From contig ML977015.1 of assembly GCA_010015675.1 (NCBI GenBank), positions 325,726 through 358,892 on the forward strand: a stretch of DNA of 33,167 bases. Reading direction: 5' to 3'. Shown in pieces: positions 11,016-21,320 of this stretch (position 1 is the stretch's first letter; the number at the start of each line of letters is the position of its first letter). Both the position numbers and the translations under genes were made by a program. Source of the DNA: Byssothecium circinans (lineage: Eukaryota; Ascomycota; Dothideomycetes; Pleosporales; Massarinaceae). The notes beneath the pieces are model-generated. The model did no database searches and was not told where the DNA came from. It saw nothing but the letters and a program-made list of their open reading frames with translations.

Positions 11016-13218
11016 ATGGCTACCATAATGAGCCAGCAGGGCATTGAGCTGCCACCCTCCTCACGACAGGACATTGTCAGCGCCCTTCTCAACGAGTACG
11101 GATCATTTGGAGAAGACGACGCCTCGCTATACAGCATGTATTCACCCGCACCGATATCGAAGGAGCTGCCCCCACCGCCGCCTCCTAAAACCCCAGAAAG
11201 AGAAAGGAAATACAGTAATGATACAGCGATGCCATACGGCGGCCGCTTGAGCATGCGCTTCCAACTACGAGGTAAAACTTGATCCCCTTTCACTCTCATC
11301 GAGTACCGCCAGTTTGGCGTGCCTTAGAGCTGTTCGCATTGGCCTCACCTTCACCAAATGCCAGTCCACGGTTACGCTCGGGCCACGTGCTCCCAGTCGC
11401 ACACTCAGAACAACGAAATTTATTCTCTTCCTTTCCCTCTTCGTGCTGCTACTAACCTGCTCGCGCCGTCGCCGCTCGTTGCATCGCTACGTCCATTTTG
11501 AGCATCCCGCTGACCGTTGAATAGTTGATGAGCCCGCATCTCCCGATTCACCAGATGGCTCTCGTAGCTCATTAGACAGCCAACCCCGTCGTATCAACTA
11601 CCGGAGCATCTCGCGAGACTCGAAGCCGCCATCATTAAAACTGCTCGCAAGCAACGGGTCCACAGCAAAGGTTCCGCCCACGCCAGCACTCGCCTCCGAG
11701 ATTGCGAGCCCTGTGACGTCTTCTCGCGCGCCACGTGGGGAAGAAAACAAGTTGCTCCCTCCACCTCCACCAGAAAAATCTTCGCGTCGACGGCAACAGC
11801 AGACGGTCATGGGGAACGAATTTTCGGCCGAACGGCCTCCGAGAAAGGACTCCCTGCAGTCGCAAGAGAAGGGCAATGCAGGCAATGCTACAGAGCCTGT
11901 AAAAAGGAAACCCCTTCCTATGAAATTTACGTCTCTACTAGATCTCAAGAACGGACCTAGGGGAGGTAAAAATGGCCCCATGCCAGTTCCTCGTGCGCGG
12001 AATCAGAGCATGGATCAGTCGCGGACAGAGACGGACGAGGATCGCCCACGAACAGCAATCCAGATCAAGAATGGAGATGGATTAGAGCAGTCTGGCAATG
12101 ACCTCACAAAGTCGCGCAGCAATGAGGTGCCGCAGAAGGATATCCCCTCGGTCCCAGTAACGAACAGGCTACCGCCCACGCCTGTGGCCGATGAGATTGT
12201 TGCGCCAGCACCACCGTCAAAGAAGCCCTTCCTTGGAATGGGCTTGCCTTCAAACCCGCGGGCGAAGCACATGAAGGGAAAGAGTAGCACTGGCTTCGAA
12301 TGGACCGGAGGCTCTAAGATCGTGCCCTCACCGTTACCTGCACCAGCTCCAAACACGCTGACGCCGGGACCTACGCCCTCGCCGAAGAAGACAGAACAGG
12401 TTCAGCAGACGACAGCTGCATCTTCCACGGATGTCCCACAAGGTGGTGAATCACGTCGTCCGTTCAGTTTCGAGCCAGCCGTGCAAACTCCTCCGGATCA
12501 GGAAGCTAAACCAGCATTTCCCGTCTCACCAGTAGATGCTTCTGCCAACCCTGATGCTAACGTCACCTCGCCCTTCCCACCTCGTTCCACATCTCGTCTC
12601 CCCGCTGCCTTCGCTGGGCTGCCCTCTCAACAGCCACACGCCGATTCACCCACCTCTTCAGACCCTTTCGCATCCCCAGTAGCACCAGTAACACCAGAAA
12701 ATGACAAGCAGCCTGAGACGACCTCCAACGTATCTACTCCGACGTCGCCCGTCTTCACGCCCCTGACCATGCAGCCAATACCTACAGCTGCAGCCCCACT
12801 CACGGAGAAGCATCTAAACTGCTACACCAAGCATAGGCACTACGTCTGGTCGAAGAACGACTGTCACATCATGGCGTGCATGGTCTGCAAAAGCCACCAG
12901 CGCGAGAGACAGTGGGCATGCACCTGGTGCTACCTGCGGATCTGCTTGGATTGCGCCAAGGAACTGAAAGACGTCGAGGGCCGGGACGTTAGAACCTTGT
13001 TGGAGAGGAAAGGCATCGACGTTGAGGACGCGATTAGGGTAGAAGAGCCGAGGGGAAGGGAGCGAGTCCGAAGCATGGAGATCTACGGGGATCGAACGAG
13101 GAGCGAGGGGCCGAAGCGAGTTGATAGCGGAGCCGGCAACCCGAGCGTCGTGGTCTGGAAAGCGGATGAGGAGAGTTTTGGCGACGAAGGATATGGAAAC
13201 GAGCATGATTTTTCTTGA
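11016..13218 (+). CDS. Pro/Ser-rich fungal protein with C-terminal Cys/His cluster
   Basis: I do not recognise a named family. Exons 11016-11271 and 11525-13218 give 649 aa. The 253-bp intron runs from GTAAAA to a TAG acceptor with a good CTGAC branch, and joining it restores a frame open from VDEPASPDSP onwards. Residues 1-510 are low complexity and probably disordered, with proline runs (KELPPPPPPKTP, KLLPPPPPEKS) that could bind SH3 or WW domains and many basic SP/TP sites. Residues 518-562 form a compact cluster: C518, H522, H524, C532, H533, C537, C540, H543, C551, C554, C559 and C562, with three CxxC pairs, as in zinc-binding folds (B-box or ZZ-like in appearance only). A charged tail follows. 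Role unknown; a scaffold or signalling protein is a guess. ATG 11016 is the first in the frame; a second ATG lies four codons later. Confidence 0.8.
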
Positions 13219-14133
13219 GCGATGCATACACATACAGATTGCGGGAACGTGGTCATGGATGGGCATCGGCGGCGGCGTTTTTCTGGTTATCATGGTACAA
13301 CCTGCATGAGTCTATTCTATTTGGGCGGACGAGTTTTGTGCCTCTAGGACACTATACCCATATGTACGCTGCTGCATGGAAACAGGACAAGGGAAGAGAG
13401 CTGGATAGGCTCTCTCGATAGGATATAGGATCTGTTAGGTGAGCGAGAATTGGGTGCTGGATATAGTGCCGAATGATACGAAATGCAATTGCATACCTAT
13501 TCTACCCACTTCTAGAATACGTAGTAGCGGAAGTAGAAATACACTAAATGCTCTAATTACACATTCATTGCATTATGTGTCAAACGCGACTTGCGCGGTG
13601 CTGCCGAGGTTGTGTGTGTACCTAGGTACCGAGTTAAGTCCGTTGGCTCGTGCACTGTGGTGTTGAGGGGTTTCACCACTGCGATCGACTGTCCCTCACT
13701 TTATTACCTGATTAGGAAGGTTACGGCTCCGCACGTGATACGCCAGGTAACCGAAAAACTCGAGTCTCATTTTCTACCCTAAACTCTCCGGGAGTGGAAT
13801 TTGGGAACTATTGCGCCCTGACTATTAAGTTATGGTAAGTATTTCGTCCCCTTTGTTAAAGAACTCCATGTGAAATTTGGTGAGTAATCGCTGACACCGC
13901 CGGTTCTCGCGCAGTGTGCGAGCCGAGGCATCCGGGGTAAGCTGTTGCGGGGCGCGGTCGCGATCGCAACTACAGCTTGCACAAAAGATACATACTTACT
14001 CTTACAATGTGTATCTATGAATGGAACTCAATGACCTCCTCCATCTCATCTATTTAACTGCATTCTCTTTCCCCACCACGTATCCTTTCCAGTCGCGAGC
14101 TTCAGACATTCTTCCTCCCCCGGATCCATCACC
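13219..14133. other. Intergenic, nothing recognised
   Basis: About 0.9 kb between two plus-strand genes, holding the 3' end of one and the promoter of the next. The last 100 bases before 14134 are pyrimidine-rich (CTCCTCCATCTCATC, CTTCCTCCCCC), typical of a fungal 5' leader. No RNA gene or repeat is seen. Confidence 0.55.
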
Positions 14134-15296
14134 ATGACTTCGAGCGCCGCGTACACGGATATCAAATTCGAAATCAAGGGAAAGATTGGGATTATAAAAG
14201 TACTGCATTCTCACTGCTATTCTTTTCCTTGAAACATCTTATTGACGATGCCCAGTTCAACCGTCCGAAAGCCCTCAACTCCTTCGGCGGGAACCTCATC
14301 CCGGACACCGTCGCCGCCCTCCGCGTCCTGGGCGCGCATCCAGACACCGTTTTCACTGTTATCACGGGCGAGGGGCGTTTCTTCTCCGCTGGCGCAGATG
14401 TCAGGGCCGCTGGGGAAATGGCCGGGGTACGTTTGCGTTTGTGAAGGCGGGTGGCTGACGTAAAGGTGGATGGTTTAAAGTAATGGCTGATAGTGATGCG
14501 CAGCCCGAAGAGTATAAGAATGCTGGGGAGAAGAAATTGGCGTTCTTACGGAAGTTTTCCTATGGTGAGTGGGATGTTCCTAGCTTGAGTTGAGGCTTGT
14601 CTGGATGCCATCCTGTGTCGTGTGTGACAGCATGGTCTCTGTTCTTGGAGAAGGGCCGCGGATCTGACACTTGTACCAGCAACCGAACTCCTCCGTTCCA
14701 TGATCGATCACAAAAAAGTCCTCGTCCTCGCCCTGAACGGCCCCGGTGTCGGTGGTGGAGCAGCATGGTACGAACTCCAACCCCTCCCCTCCTCCCCTTC
14801 CCCAATTCCAACTACCCACTCATCAACATCCCCAAGGTTCCCAGGCATCGCCGACATAGTCCTAGCCTCCTCAACCGCATACCTCCAATGCCCCTTCAGC
14901 GCACTTGGCCTCGTGCCCGAAAACGGCTCCGCCCTCTCCTTCGCCCAACACATCGGCATCCACCGCGCGAACGACTTCCTCATGTTCGGCCGCAAACTTT
15001 CTGCCTCTGAGCTTCTCGCCGCCGGCATGTACAACTATGTGTGGGAGCTGACCGGCGACGCGTTCCACGCGGAGGTGGTCACATTCTTGGAGGGACAGTT
15101 GGCGGTAAATGATGGGAAGAGCATGATGGAGATGAAGAGGTTGCAGAATAGTGCGGTGAGGGATGCAAGGATGGTAGCGGTGGTGAATGCGGTGGATGCG
15201 CTTGCGGAGCGGTTTGTGGACGATGCGCCGGGGAGGAGGTTTGCGGAGAAGAGGAGGGAGATGGAGGAGAAGAGTAAGGCGAGGGCGAAGATTTAA
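14134..15296 (+). CDS. Delta3,delta2-enoyl-CoA isomerase (crotonase family), probably peroxisomal
   Basis: Shifts the double bond of 3-enoyl-CoA to trans-2-enoyl-CoA so that unsaturated fatty acids can enter beta-oxidation. Five exons (14134-14199, 14256-14426, 14504-14564, 14680-14767, 14837-15296) join without stops to 281 aa. Landmarks: IIKFNRPKALNSFGG, the oxyanion/CoA motif FSAGADVRAAGE, ALNGPGVGGGAAW, ADIVLASSTAYLQCPFSALGL, and Glu157 in LVPENGSA, matching the position of the catalytic Glu158 of yeast Eci1. The protein ends in -AKI, which fits the loose peroxisomal targeting signal PTS1 ([SAC][KRH][LMI]). A hydratase is less likely because only one of the two hydratase glutamates is apparent. 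It is convergent with the carboxylesterase; the stops are 90 bases apart. Confidence 0.9.
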
Positions 15297-15386
15297 GACG
15301 TCTTTCGGTTTATGTATAGATGGGATTTTTTATAGATCATAGGTTTTCGAAATCGTTTAGTAGAGTCGTGGCTTGACTCGTGTTAT

Positions 15387-17078
15387 TTATACCTGTCTTC
15401 GTCGCGCCCACTTGGACAAGTACTCTCTCCCGGCCAACCTATACGTATCCTCCTCTACATAACTCCCATTATACCCGCGTCCTTTTGCCTGAATGACCAA
15501 GTTGAATCCACTAGGTCCTTCACTATACTTCGGCCAGTTCGGCAACCCCTCAGCATTCGGATTACTCCCATGGATGAAATGAATCCACTGCGCACTCATT
15601 TCATCACTCAATGCGCGATACTCCTCCCAAGGACCCACAAAAGAAGGGTTTCCGAACACGAACGCCACCTCACTGAAGTGCTGCACGCCTTTGTACGCAG
15701 GCGCCAAGGATCCAACGTAGTCGGTGAAAGTAGCGTTCGTGTTGTTCTGGAACGGGCGTGTGTGGAAGCGGTAGATGTAGGTAGGGTCACATTTGGCGTA
15801 CCAGCGGGCGTCCTCAAGGCGTGTGGCATGGTAGAAGACGTCGCCGATGATGGCAGCGGCGCGCTTGTATTGGTATCCTTGTTCTGCGAAACGCTCATTG
15901 CCGGTACTGAGGGGGATGCCTTGGGCTGGATCATCGGGGTATAGAGTCATGATTTCGCGGACAACGCTGGCTGGGAAGCCGAAGCCTGTGCTGTTAAGGA
16001 GATAGTCGTAAAGATCATTGTCGGTATTTATTATGCCTGGGGGCGCGTTATCAGTGCCTTCATCGCTGTTCGAGCCGTAAAGATGCGGGACATGTGCGAA
16101 GCGGCCCGAGTGGAGGAGTTCAGTGGGGAAGTTGGGGATGATGTCCCCATCAACTGTAGGATAAAAGCCCGGGCCTCCGACTTTCGAACTGTCGAGGAAG
16201 GGGAAGATGGTTTCGTAGGGGACGGTGCGGAGGCACTCGAGTGTGTCGGGCCAATCCGTGCAGTTCGTTTGCGAAACTATCTTGTCGTAAATCGGCTGAT
16301 ACCAGTCGGAGCCATTGTACCATGCCGTGGCTGCGGATCCTGATTCCTGAATACTGCGGTGGAACAGTCCGCCTGTGCGACCGCCGTAGCTCATGAGCAG
16401 TTGGCCAACAGCAAACGATCCTGCGGATTCTCCCCAAATGGTTACACTGTCTTTGTTTCCACCAAATGCTCCAATGTTTTCGGAGATCCAAGAGAGGGCT
16501 TTCCGCATGTCTCTCAAACTCAGATTTGCGTTTCCGGTCCCTTGGATTTCTCGCGAGTAAAGCATGCCCCATCCACCTTTCCTGTAGTTGATACTGGTCG
16601 CAACGATAGGTTTTCCGATTTGAACGGATCTCTGCACAAGATACGTCAAGTTGTAATTCGGTAACGCACTCGTGCCGACTTGATATGATCCGCCGTGTAT
16701 CCATACAGCAACAGGTAAAGTTTCATTCGTAGAAATATTGGAGGGCCCGACGATGTTGATGCTGAGGCAGTCTTCGCTCATGCCGTATGCGCCGTCCCTA
16801 TCTGGTTGGAAGTCGGGGCATGATGGGCCGTATTGCTTGACTGAGCGCGTGCCGTTCCAGGTTGTATTCAAAGTTTGAGGAATGCGGAAGCGGTTTTGGC
16901 CTCCGGTATCTTGCGCATATGGAATTCCGAGGAAGATGTCTTGACCAAATGATGGAAGGCGAAGACCTTCATACGTTCCATTTAGGATTGTCACCGTCGG
17001 ATCAGCGACTGCAAGTGCTGCGAACCACCAAAATATGCCCGTCGTGCAAGCTCTTTCTTGCATCTTGATCTTAACCAC
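15387..17078 (-). CDS. Secreted type-B carboxylesterase/lipase
   Basis: An uninterrupted 563-aa frame of the carboxylesterase/cholinesterase alpha/beta-hydrolase family. It hydrolyses ester bonds of lipids or xenobiotics; the substrate is unknown. The N-terminus carries a signal peptide (TTGIFWWFAALAVA). Landmarks: FLGIPYA near residue 50, EDCLSINI with the Cys88-Cys104 pair, oxyanion loop WIHGGSYQVG (about 126-135), the nucleophile Ser218 in TIWGESAGSFAVG, acid Glu340 in GSNSDEGTD and His467 in GVQHFSEVAFVFG. The catalytic triad is complete. Many NxS/T sites fit secretion. Either the ATG at 17078 or the second Met five codons later (17063) could be the start; the second gives a more usual signal peptide. 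Confidence 0.93.
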   Translation of the reverse strand: MVKIKMQERACTTGIFWWFAALAVADPTVTILNGTYEGLRLPSFGQDIFLGIPYAQDTGGQNRFRIPQTLNTTWNGTRSVKQYGPSCPDFQPDRDGAYGMSEDCLSINIVGPSNISTNETLPVAVWIHGGSYQVGTSALPNYNLTYLVQRSVQIGKPIVATSINYRKGGWGMLYSREIQGTGNANLSLRDMRKALSWISENIGAFGGNKDSVTIWGESAGSFAVGQLLMSYGGRTGGLFHRSIQESGSAATAWYNGSDWYQPIYDKIVSQTNCTDWPDTLECLRTVPYETIFPFLDSSKVGGPGFYPTVDGDIIPNFPTELLHSGRFAHVPHLYGSNSDEGTDNAPPGIINTDNDLYDYLLNSTGFGFPASVVREIMTLYPDDPAQGIPLSTGNERFAEQGYQYKRAAAIIGDVFYHATRLEDARWYAKCDPTYIYRFHTRPFQNNTNATFTDYVGSLAPAYKGVQHFSEVAFVFGNPSFVGPWEEYRALSDEMSAQWIHFIHGSNPNAEGLPNWPKYSEGPSGFNLVIQAKGRGYNGSYVEEDTYRLAGREYLSKWARRRQV

Positions 17079-17591
17079 GCAGTTATCTCCCTCTCAAAGT
17101 TTCGTTTGGTGGCAAAGATGAAGAAGGAGTTGAGGTGGGAAGTAAGGTCGCTCGTGTACCCGCCGTGATTATCTAGTTTGAATAGCGCCGAGTCCGGGTC
17201 TTGGATCTGTATATGCACCGTCAGACTGGATATGAGAACAACGATATGGTACGTATTCTGTCCGCAAGTATGCAGATATCGATGGAGGCTTGACAGGGAA
17301 GGTGCTGGGGTAGTGCATGGAGAGCCCCGCTTGGTTGGGGGATACGTCATTGGACATGATGTGTGAGCAATTGCACGTCAAGAGCGAGAAAAAAAGATGT
17401 CAAAACTTCTTTTTTTCATTTGTTTACAGAACGGTGGTTGTACACCATGTGGGTATAAGCTTACGAAAATACATCGTGAAAGCGAAAGGGCGTGAAAGGT
17501 CGCGTCCAAAGATATTGCGAAACGTATACATGACCCGAATGCGAAGAGGTATCTTTAACGCAAATGTGACGGGCAATAGCCGGTACCGATG
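17079..17591. other. Intergenic, promoter of the carboxylesterase
   Basis: About 0.5 kb between the start of the esterase and the stop of the next minus-strand gene. Short frames on both strands are mutually overlapping and motif-free. No repeat or RNA gene is seen. Confidence 0.5.
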
Positions 17592-18851
17592 CTAATCGAA
17601 CAACTTGAAAAGGCTCTTCTTCTTTTTCTGCGGCCTGTCAGTACACACTTGCAAAAACACAGTGTCAAGACATACATTAGTCGACCTCGTTCTCTGAACA
17701 TGTGGTGGCGGCGGTGCTGCAAGCAAAGCTCCCGCAGGCACATCGCCCATCATCTCCACCGCTTGAGGCTGAGGTTGTTGCGGGGCATAATGAGCATACA
17801 ACGACGGCGGATTCGGTGACATGGGCGGCGACGCCATGTTCGAGAATGTAGACAATGGAGTATTCGGAGTCTGCGGAGACATGTATCCCGGCTGTGAAGG
17901 ATGCGCGGGCGCTACGAGGTTGGGATTCCACTGCTGAGGAGCATTATACAGAATGGTATTTGATGGCGGTTGAGCATACGGTTGCCGAGGTAGAGCATGA
18001 GGGTGTGCCTGTCTCTGTGTGATCTCGGCCTGCCACATGCTAAAGACTTCCTGCATCTGTTGCATCCACTCCGGCGGGGCTCCGGTGAAGTTATACTTTA
18101 TCGTGCGGTCGCGAAACGCTACGAAGTACCGTTGCTGGTTGTATGGGGAAAGGGCGAGGTACTGTAATACAATCAGCCGAAGATGCTCAATCATCGACTC
18201 GAGTCCAAACATACAGAGACGGACCGCGGCTCAGCATCCGCGAGTATCTTGTCCAGATCACTGTAGCATCCGTGGAATTTCCAGCTGTAATATCCGTCGG
18301 GCCACATGACGAACCACGCATTATGTGACCCGAGCGCGACACAACATGGTGTGTCGTAGGCCTTTTGGATCTTATCACTCAATTCGGATGGTATTCCTGC
18401 CCATACTGAGCCTCTCCCCGGCGCGCTCGCGAAGTAGCTATGGCCGGTGCCGAAGGTAACGAAGCAGGATCGTGGCGCATTCGGTACGGCTTTCGTCCAC
18501 CGCGAGAGGTCAGGGTAGTGTTGGTCGAAGAAGTCTTGCGAGTAGACTGCGTGTGTACGTGGTTAGCCGGCGTCTTTCGTGGTGGGTGTTTCGTTTCATG
18601 GTGGGCGGGACTGCTTGTCGATCGGATAGGGCTGAAGCGCCCAGCGCCGCGGGAATGGAAGACTCACAGATCTTGTCCTCCCCACTCCCCACTTTACATC
18701 CAATATACCAAACCGCCTCTGGAGTATTATTCTGCGGCGCGAGACCAAGGCAAAACGGCTGTGTGACTCGCCATGCTGGGCTCATGGACGAGTTGAAGAG
18801 CTGGCGCAGCGTCTGCGGGACATTGTGACTGGGGCTTGCCGTCAGCTCCAT
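17592..18851 (-). CDS. Fungal protein of unknown function with three internal repeats and basic C-terminus
   Basis: Exons 18851-18668, 18546-18215 and 18161-17592 join in frame to 361 aa. Donors GTGAGT and GTATGT and acceptors CGCAG and TACAG are good; the second intron is 53 bp. The first 220 residues form a globular region with three similar units: R87-I121 (CFVTFGTGHSYFA...WAGIPSELSDKI), C129-I162 (CVALGSHNAWFVMWPDGYYSW...DLDKI) and V171-V211 (YLALSPYNQQRYFVAFRDR...PPEWMQQMQEV). Each has a hydrophobic strand, Gly/Ser turn, an aromatic-Phe strand, then a Trp/Tyr and a helix. Residues from about 220 are Pro/Gln-rich and probably disordered, and the end is KKKKSLFKLFD. I know no function for this architecture. 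A ligand- or partner-binding beta-hairpin repeat is only a suggestion. Confidence 0.8.
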
Positions 18852-19545
18852 GCCTCTTCTTCAACCTCCTCTTAAACTCACAATTTCCATGTCTTCGGGC
18901 AGTCAAAGAAAAAACTATCATGCGGCCCGAAGATAAAGGTTATTTCCGGCATCGCAACACCGCAGAACGAGCGCCGTGGGTGTTGGTTTGAACTGGGAAG
19001 AGTTGGAAAGCAAAGGCTGCCTCAGCTCCCAGGCCCTAAGCTTCCCGTACTGCCAGCGGCCGGTGATTAGGAGGTCGACAACGTGCGAGGCCTACGCAAG
19101 ACCCGAAGAATACGACTAGCTCTGCTAAGGGCGCTTCCACGCTGCGGGAGTCGCCGATTGCGCCAATCGATGTTCCATGGGTGCATTTGTGGCGCATGGG
19201 GCGTGACGAACGCTTCGTATTGGAAGCGGAAGCGAATCGCGCGAAGAAGAGTGCAAAGGGACATCCAAAACTCGATGGAACTTTAAACGTGCACCCGTGC
19301 GACTCCTTTCACGCTAATCTCTCTCTCCAAAAACCGTGCAAAAGAAAGAGAAGGCAACAATTTATGTCAAAATCCTCGGTGAAGCGCTACCAGCGTCTCG
19401 ACGCTAAGCTCAGCGTAGGACTGCTACTACTGGCTTGTGCGAGAACATGAGGACATCCATCACTTTGAAACCATGGAGCTCTCGTCGCGGAACTAACATT
19501 GGAAGACGGTACCAACTCTTGTCTACAGTTTAGATACTATTCTCC
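18852..19545. other. Intergenic, nothing recognised
   Basis: About 0.7 kb upstream of the repeat protein (minus) and downstream of the F-box relic. It holds the promoter of the former. Small Arg-rich frames at 19067-19286 on both strands look like chance frames in GC-rich DNA. Confidence 0.5.
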
Positions 19546-20890
19546 ACATAGCCACACGCCCAAAAGCGGCGCCAAAGTTGGGATCTCTGTGGCCTCAAAT
19601 TCGTCAACCGGAATCCAGTCTGCACCATGGAATCGTCATTGATACAAAGTCATGGGTACTCCTGCCACTTGTATACCATGTTTGTATTTTCCTAAGCCTA
19701 TGCAGTGACCGAGAATTGCTTGAGAGGAATAGCGGCCCCCAGCCGATTCGAGAAGTCGTGGTCTTGATTCAAGCCCTGGATGCCCTGCGCGCTCTCGTCT
19801 TGATGGGAGTCGAGCTGCTCAAGATGCGGCGGGAGGATGGAAGCTAGATCTAAGCTCGCCATACCCCTTAACCTGTTGGCCAGACGCAAGTCGGGGTCGA
19901 TACGTAAAACTTTCAGGCTTTTGAGCATTGCCAGTTTGGTTTTTGCATTGCATTGGCACAGATCAGTTTTAGGTATTCCAGATCTGGAAGGTTGGTGGAA
20001 ATCGAGCTGACGAAGAAGTCCCATAAGTCGGAGGTGAGACCTTCTGCGCAGACGCCAACGAAAGCCAGGTGTCGGACACCACACATGGAGCCTTTTGATA
20101 AAAAGGTCGATAGCCACTCAATATTGATGGGTGCAGTGATTTCGAGGCGCAAATTCCGGAGAGTTGCTTTCGTCTTTGGCCGTATCCTTATGTAGCTCAG
20201 AGAGGTAGATCTGTAATCACGCGACGGTAGTGAATTCAGCAAGTAATAATAGAAGTCGTTCCCAGATGCCGTACATAAGTGACAAAGTTTTGAAAGGGGC
20301 CGGATACGCTGGTTGACCCCATCAGAGGAAGGAATGGTCTTTCGGGCGTGGCAGGCTATCGAAAGGAGCCGGGGAATTCGGTTGTGCTGCTAGGGCAACG
20401 CCGTGAACGTAAGTTGCTCGAGGTCACTAGTAAAGGAAATAATGATGCCCAGGTATCCCTGGCTGTATGTAAACCAAAGAAGTTAGCCACTCCACCTCCT
20501 CGTCTGGGTTCGTGAAGATGAAGTTGTTACGAGAGGAGCCAGCTAGTTGACTGATAGCGCTTGTGACGGAAAAAATTTTGTCCCAGAAACCTTTGTGAAT
20601 GTGTTAATCTGTCCTGAGCTTGGCTGTCTGAGGCGCTGCACTTTGGGCTTCGCGAGCGTGAATGACTTAACATGACGAGCGAGGTCGCGCCTCAGTAGCA
20701 GCGTAAGGAAAAGCCAACGAATCTCATAGTATTGTGCGGTGGTGAAGACCAGTTCCTAGGAGGGGAAAGGTTCGGCGACGGTGCGGTAGTGCTTCGAGAC
20801 CTGGGAAAGAGCGCTCAAGGCCTGCGAGTCGCCAACCAAGCTCTCAGCGATGCGCACATTGAGCTCCGTTGGCAGCTCCGACGTCGACAT
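19546..20890 (-). pseudogene. F-box/leucine-rich-like protein relic, multiply frameshifted
   Basis: From the ATG at 20890 the minus strand reads an F-box start, MSTSELPTELNVRIAESLVG, then LSALSQVSKHYRTVAEPF. A TAG follows where its neighbour at 22910 has the ELYRSISF segment. The frame then resumes as ELVFTTAQYYEIRWLFLTLLL and RRDLARHVKSFTL, closely like the neighbour's LLLTLLERPDLARYIKSF. Downstream the coding signal hops frames: QLAGSSRNNFIFTNPDEEVEW, SDLEQLTFTALP, SYIRIRPKTKATLRNLRLEI with LPDLEYLKLICANAMQ, then LAMLKSLKVLRIDPDLRLAN and finally DWIPVDEFEATEIPTLAPLL near 19560-19620. At least four disruptions are visible. F-box proteins normally recruit substrates to SCF ubiquitin ligases through Skp1; this copy cannot be functional. 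The 3' limit is approximate. Confidence 0.8.
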
Positions 20891-21320
20891 TGTATAGGGT
20901 CTGCGGGGGAGTGTTCCACAGGCATGTCGGAAATTGCTGTGACCACAGTTAGTGGGGGTGAGAATGGATTTGTTGGGTCATTTGGGTGGAGGATGAAGGT
21001 CAACTAAAGTCAAGGGCGGGTGAGGCGAGGAAAGAGCGCCGGCAGTCGCCATAACTTCAGTTGCAAATACATAAACAGGTCAAATGATTGTTCTATACTC
21101 TGGCTGCCATGTTGGCTCTAACAAAGTTTGCTAAGCTCATCTCGTGTGAAGCTAGATATTAGTAATAACCGCTACAAACTTGGCCCTCGTGGCCCTCCAT
21201 CCAACTCGCGATGGCCGCAACTCCAGCTAAGCTCGTCTGCAGGGTTCCGGTACGCGGAACTAAACGAAATTTTTGCTGAAAACATCATGTTGCTTTTATC
21301 TGCCTCGTATAGCTGTTCCA
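20891..21320. other. Spacer between the two F-box copies
   Basis: About 430 bases hold the remains of the promoter of the F-box relic and the 3' end of the second F-box gene. I see no repeat long enough to suggest how the copies were duplicated. Confidence 0.5.

Noticed and set aside
12015..12356. Minus-strand frames antisense to the Pro-rich gene (also 12814-13293)
   Set aside because: They are shadows of the strongly biased codons of the plus-strand gene, without independent motifs.
16150..16704. 184-codon minus-strand frame inside the carboxylesterase
   Set aside because: It is another frame of the esterase gene, whose own frame has a full catalytic triad.
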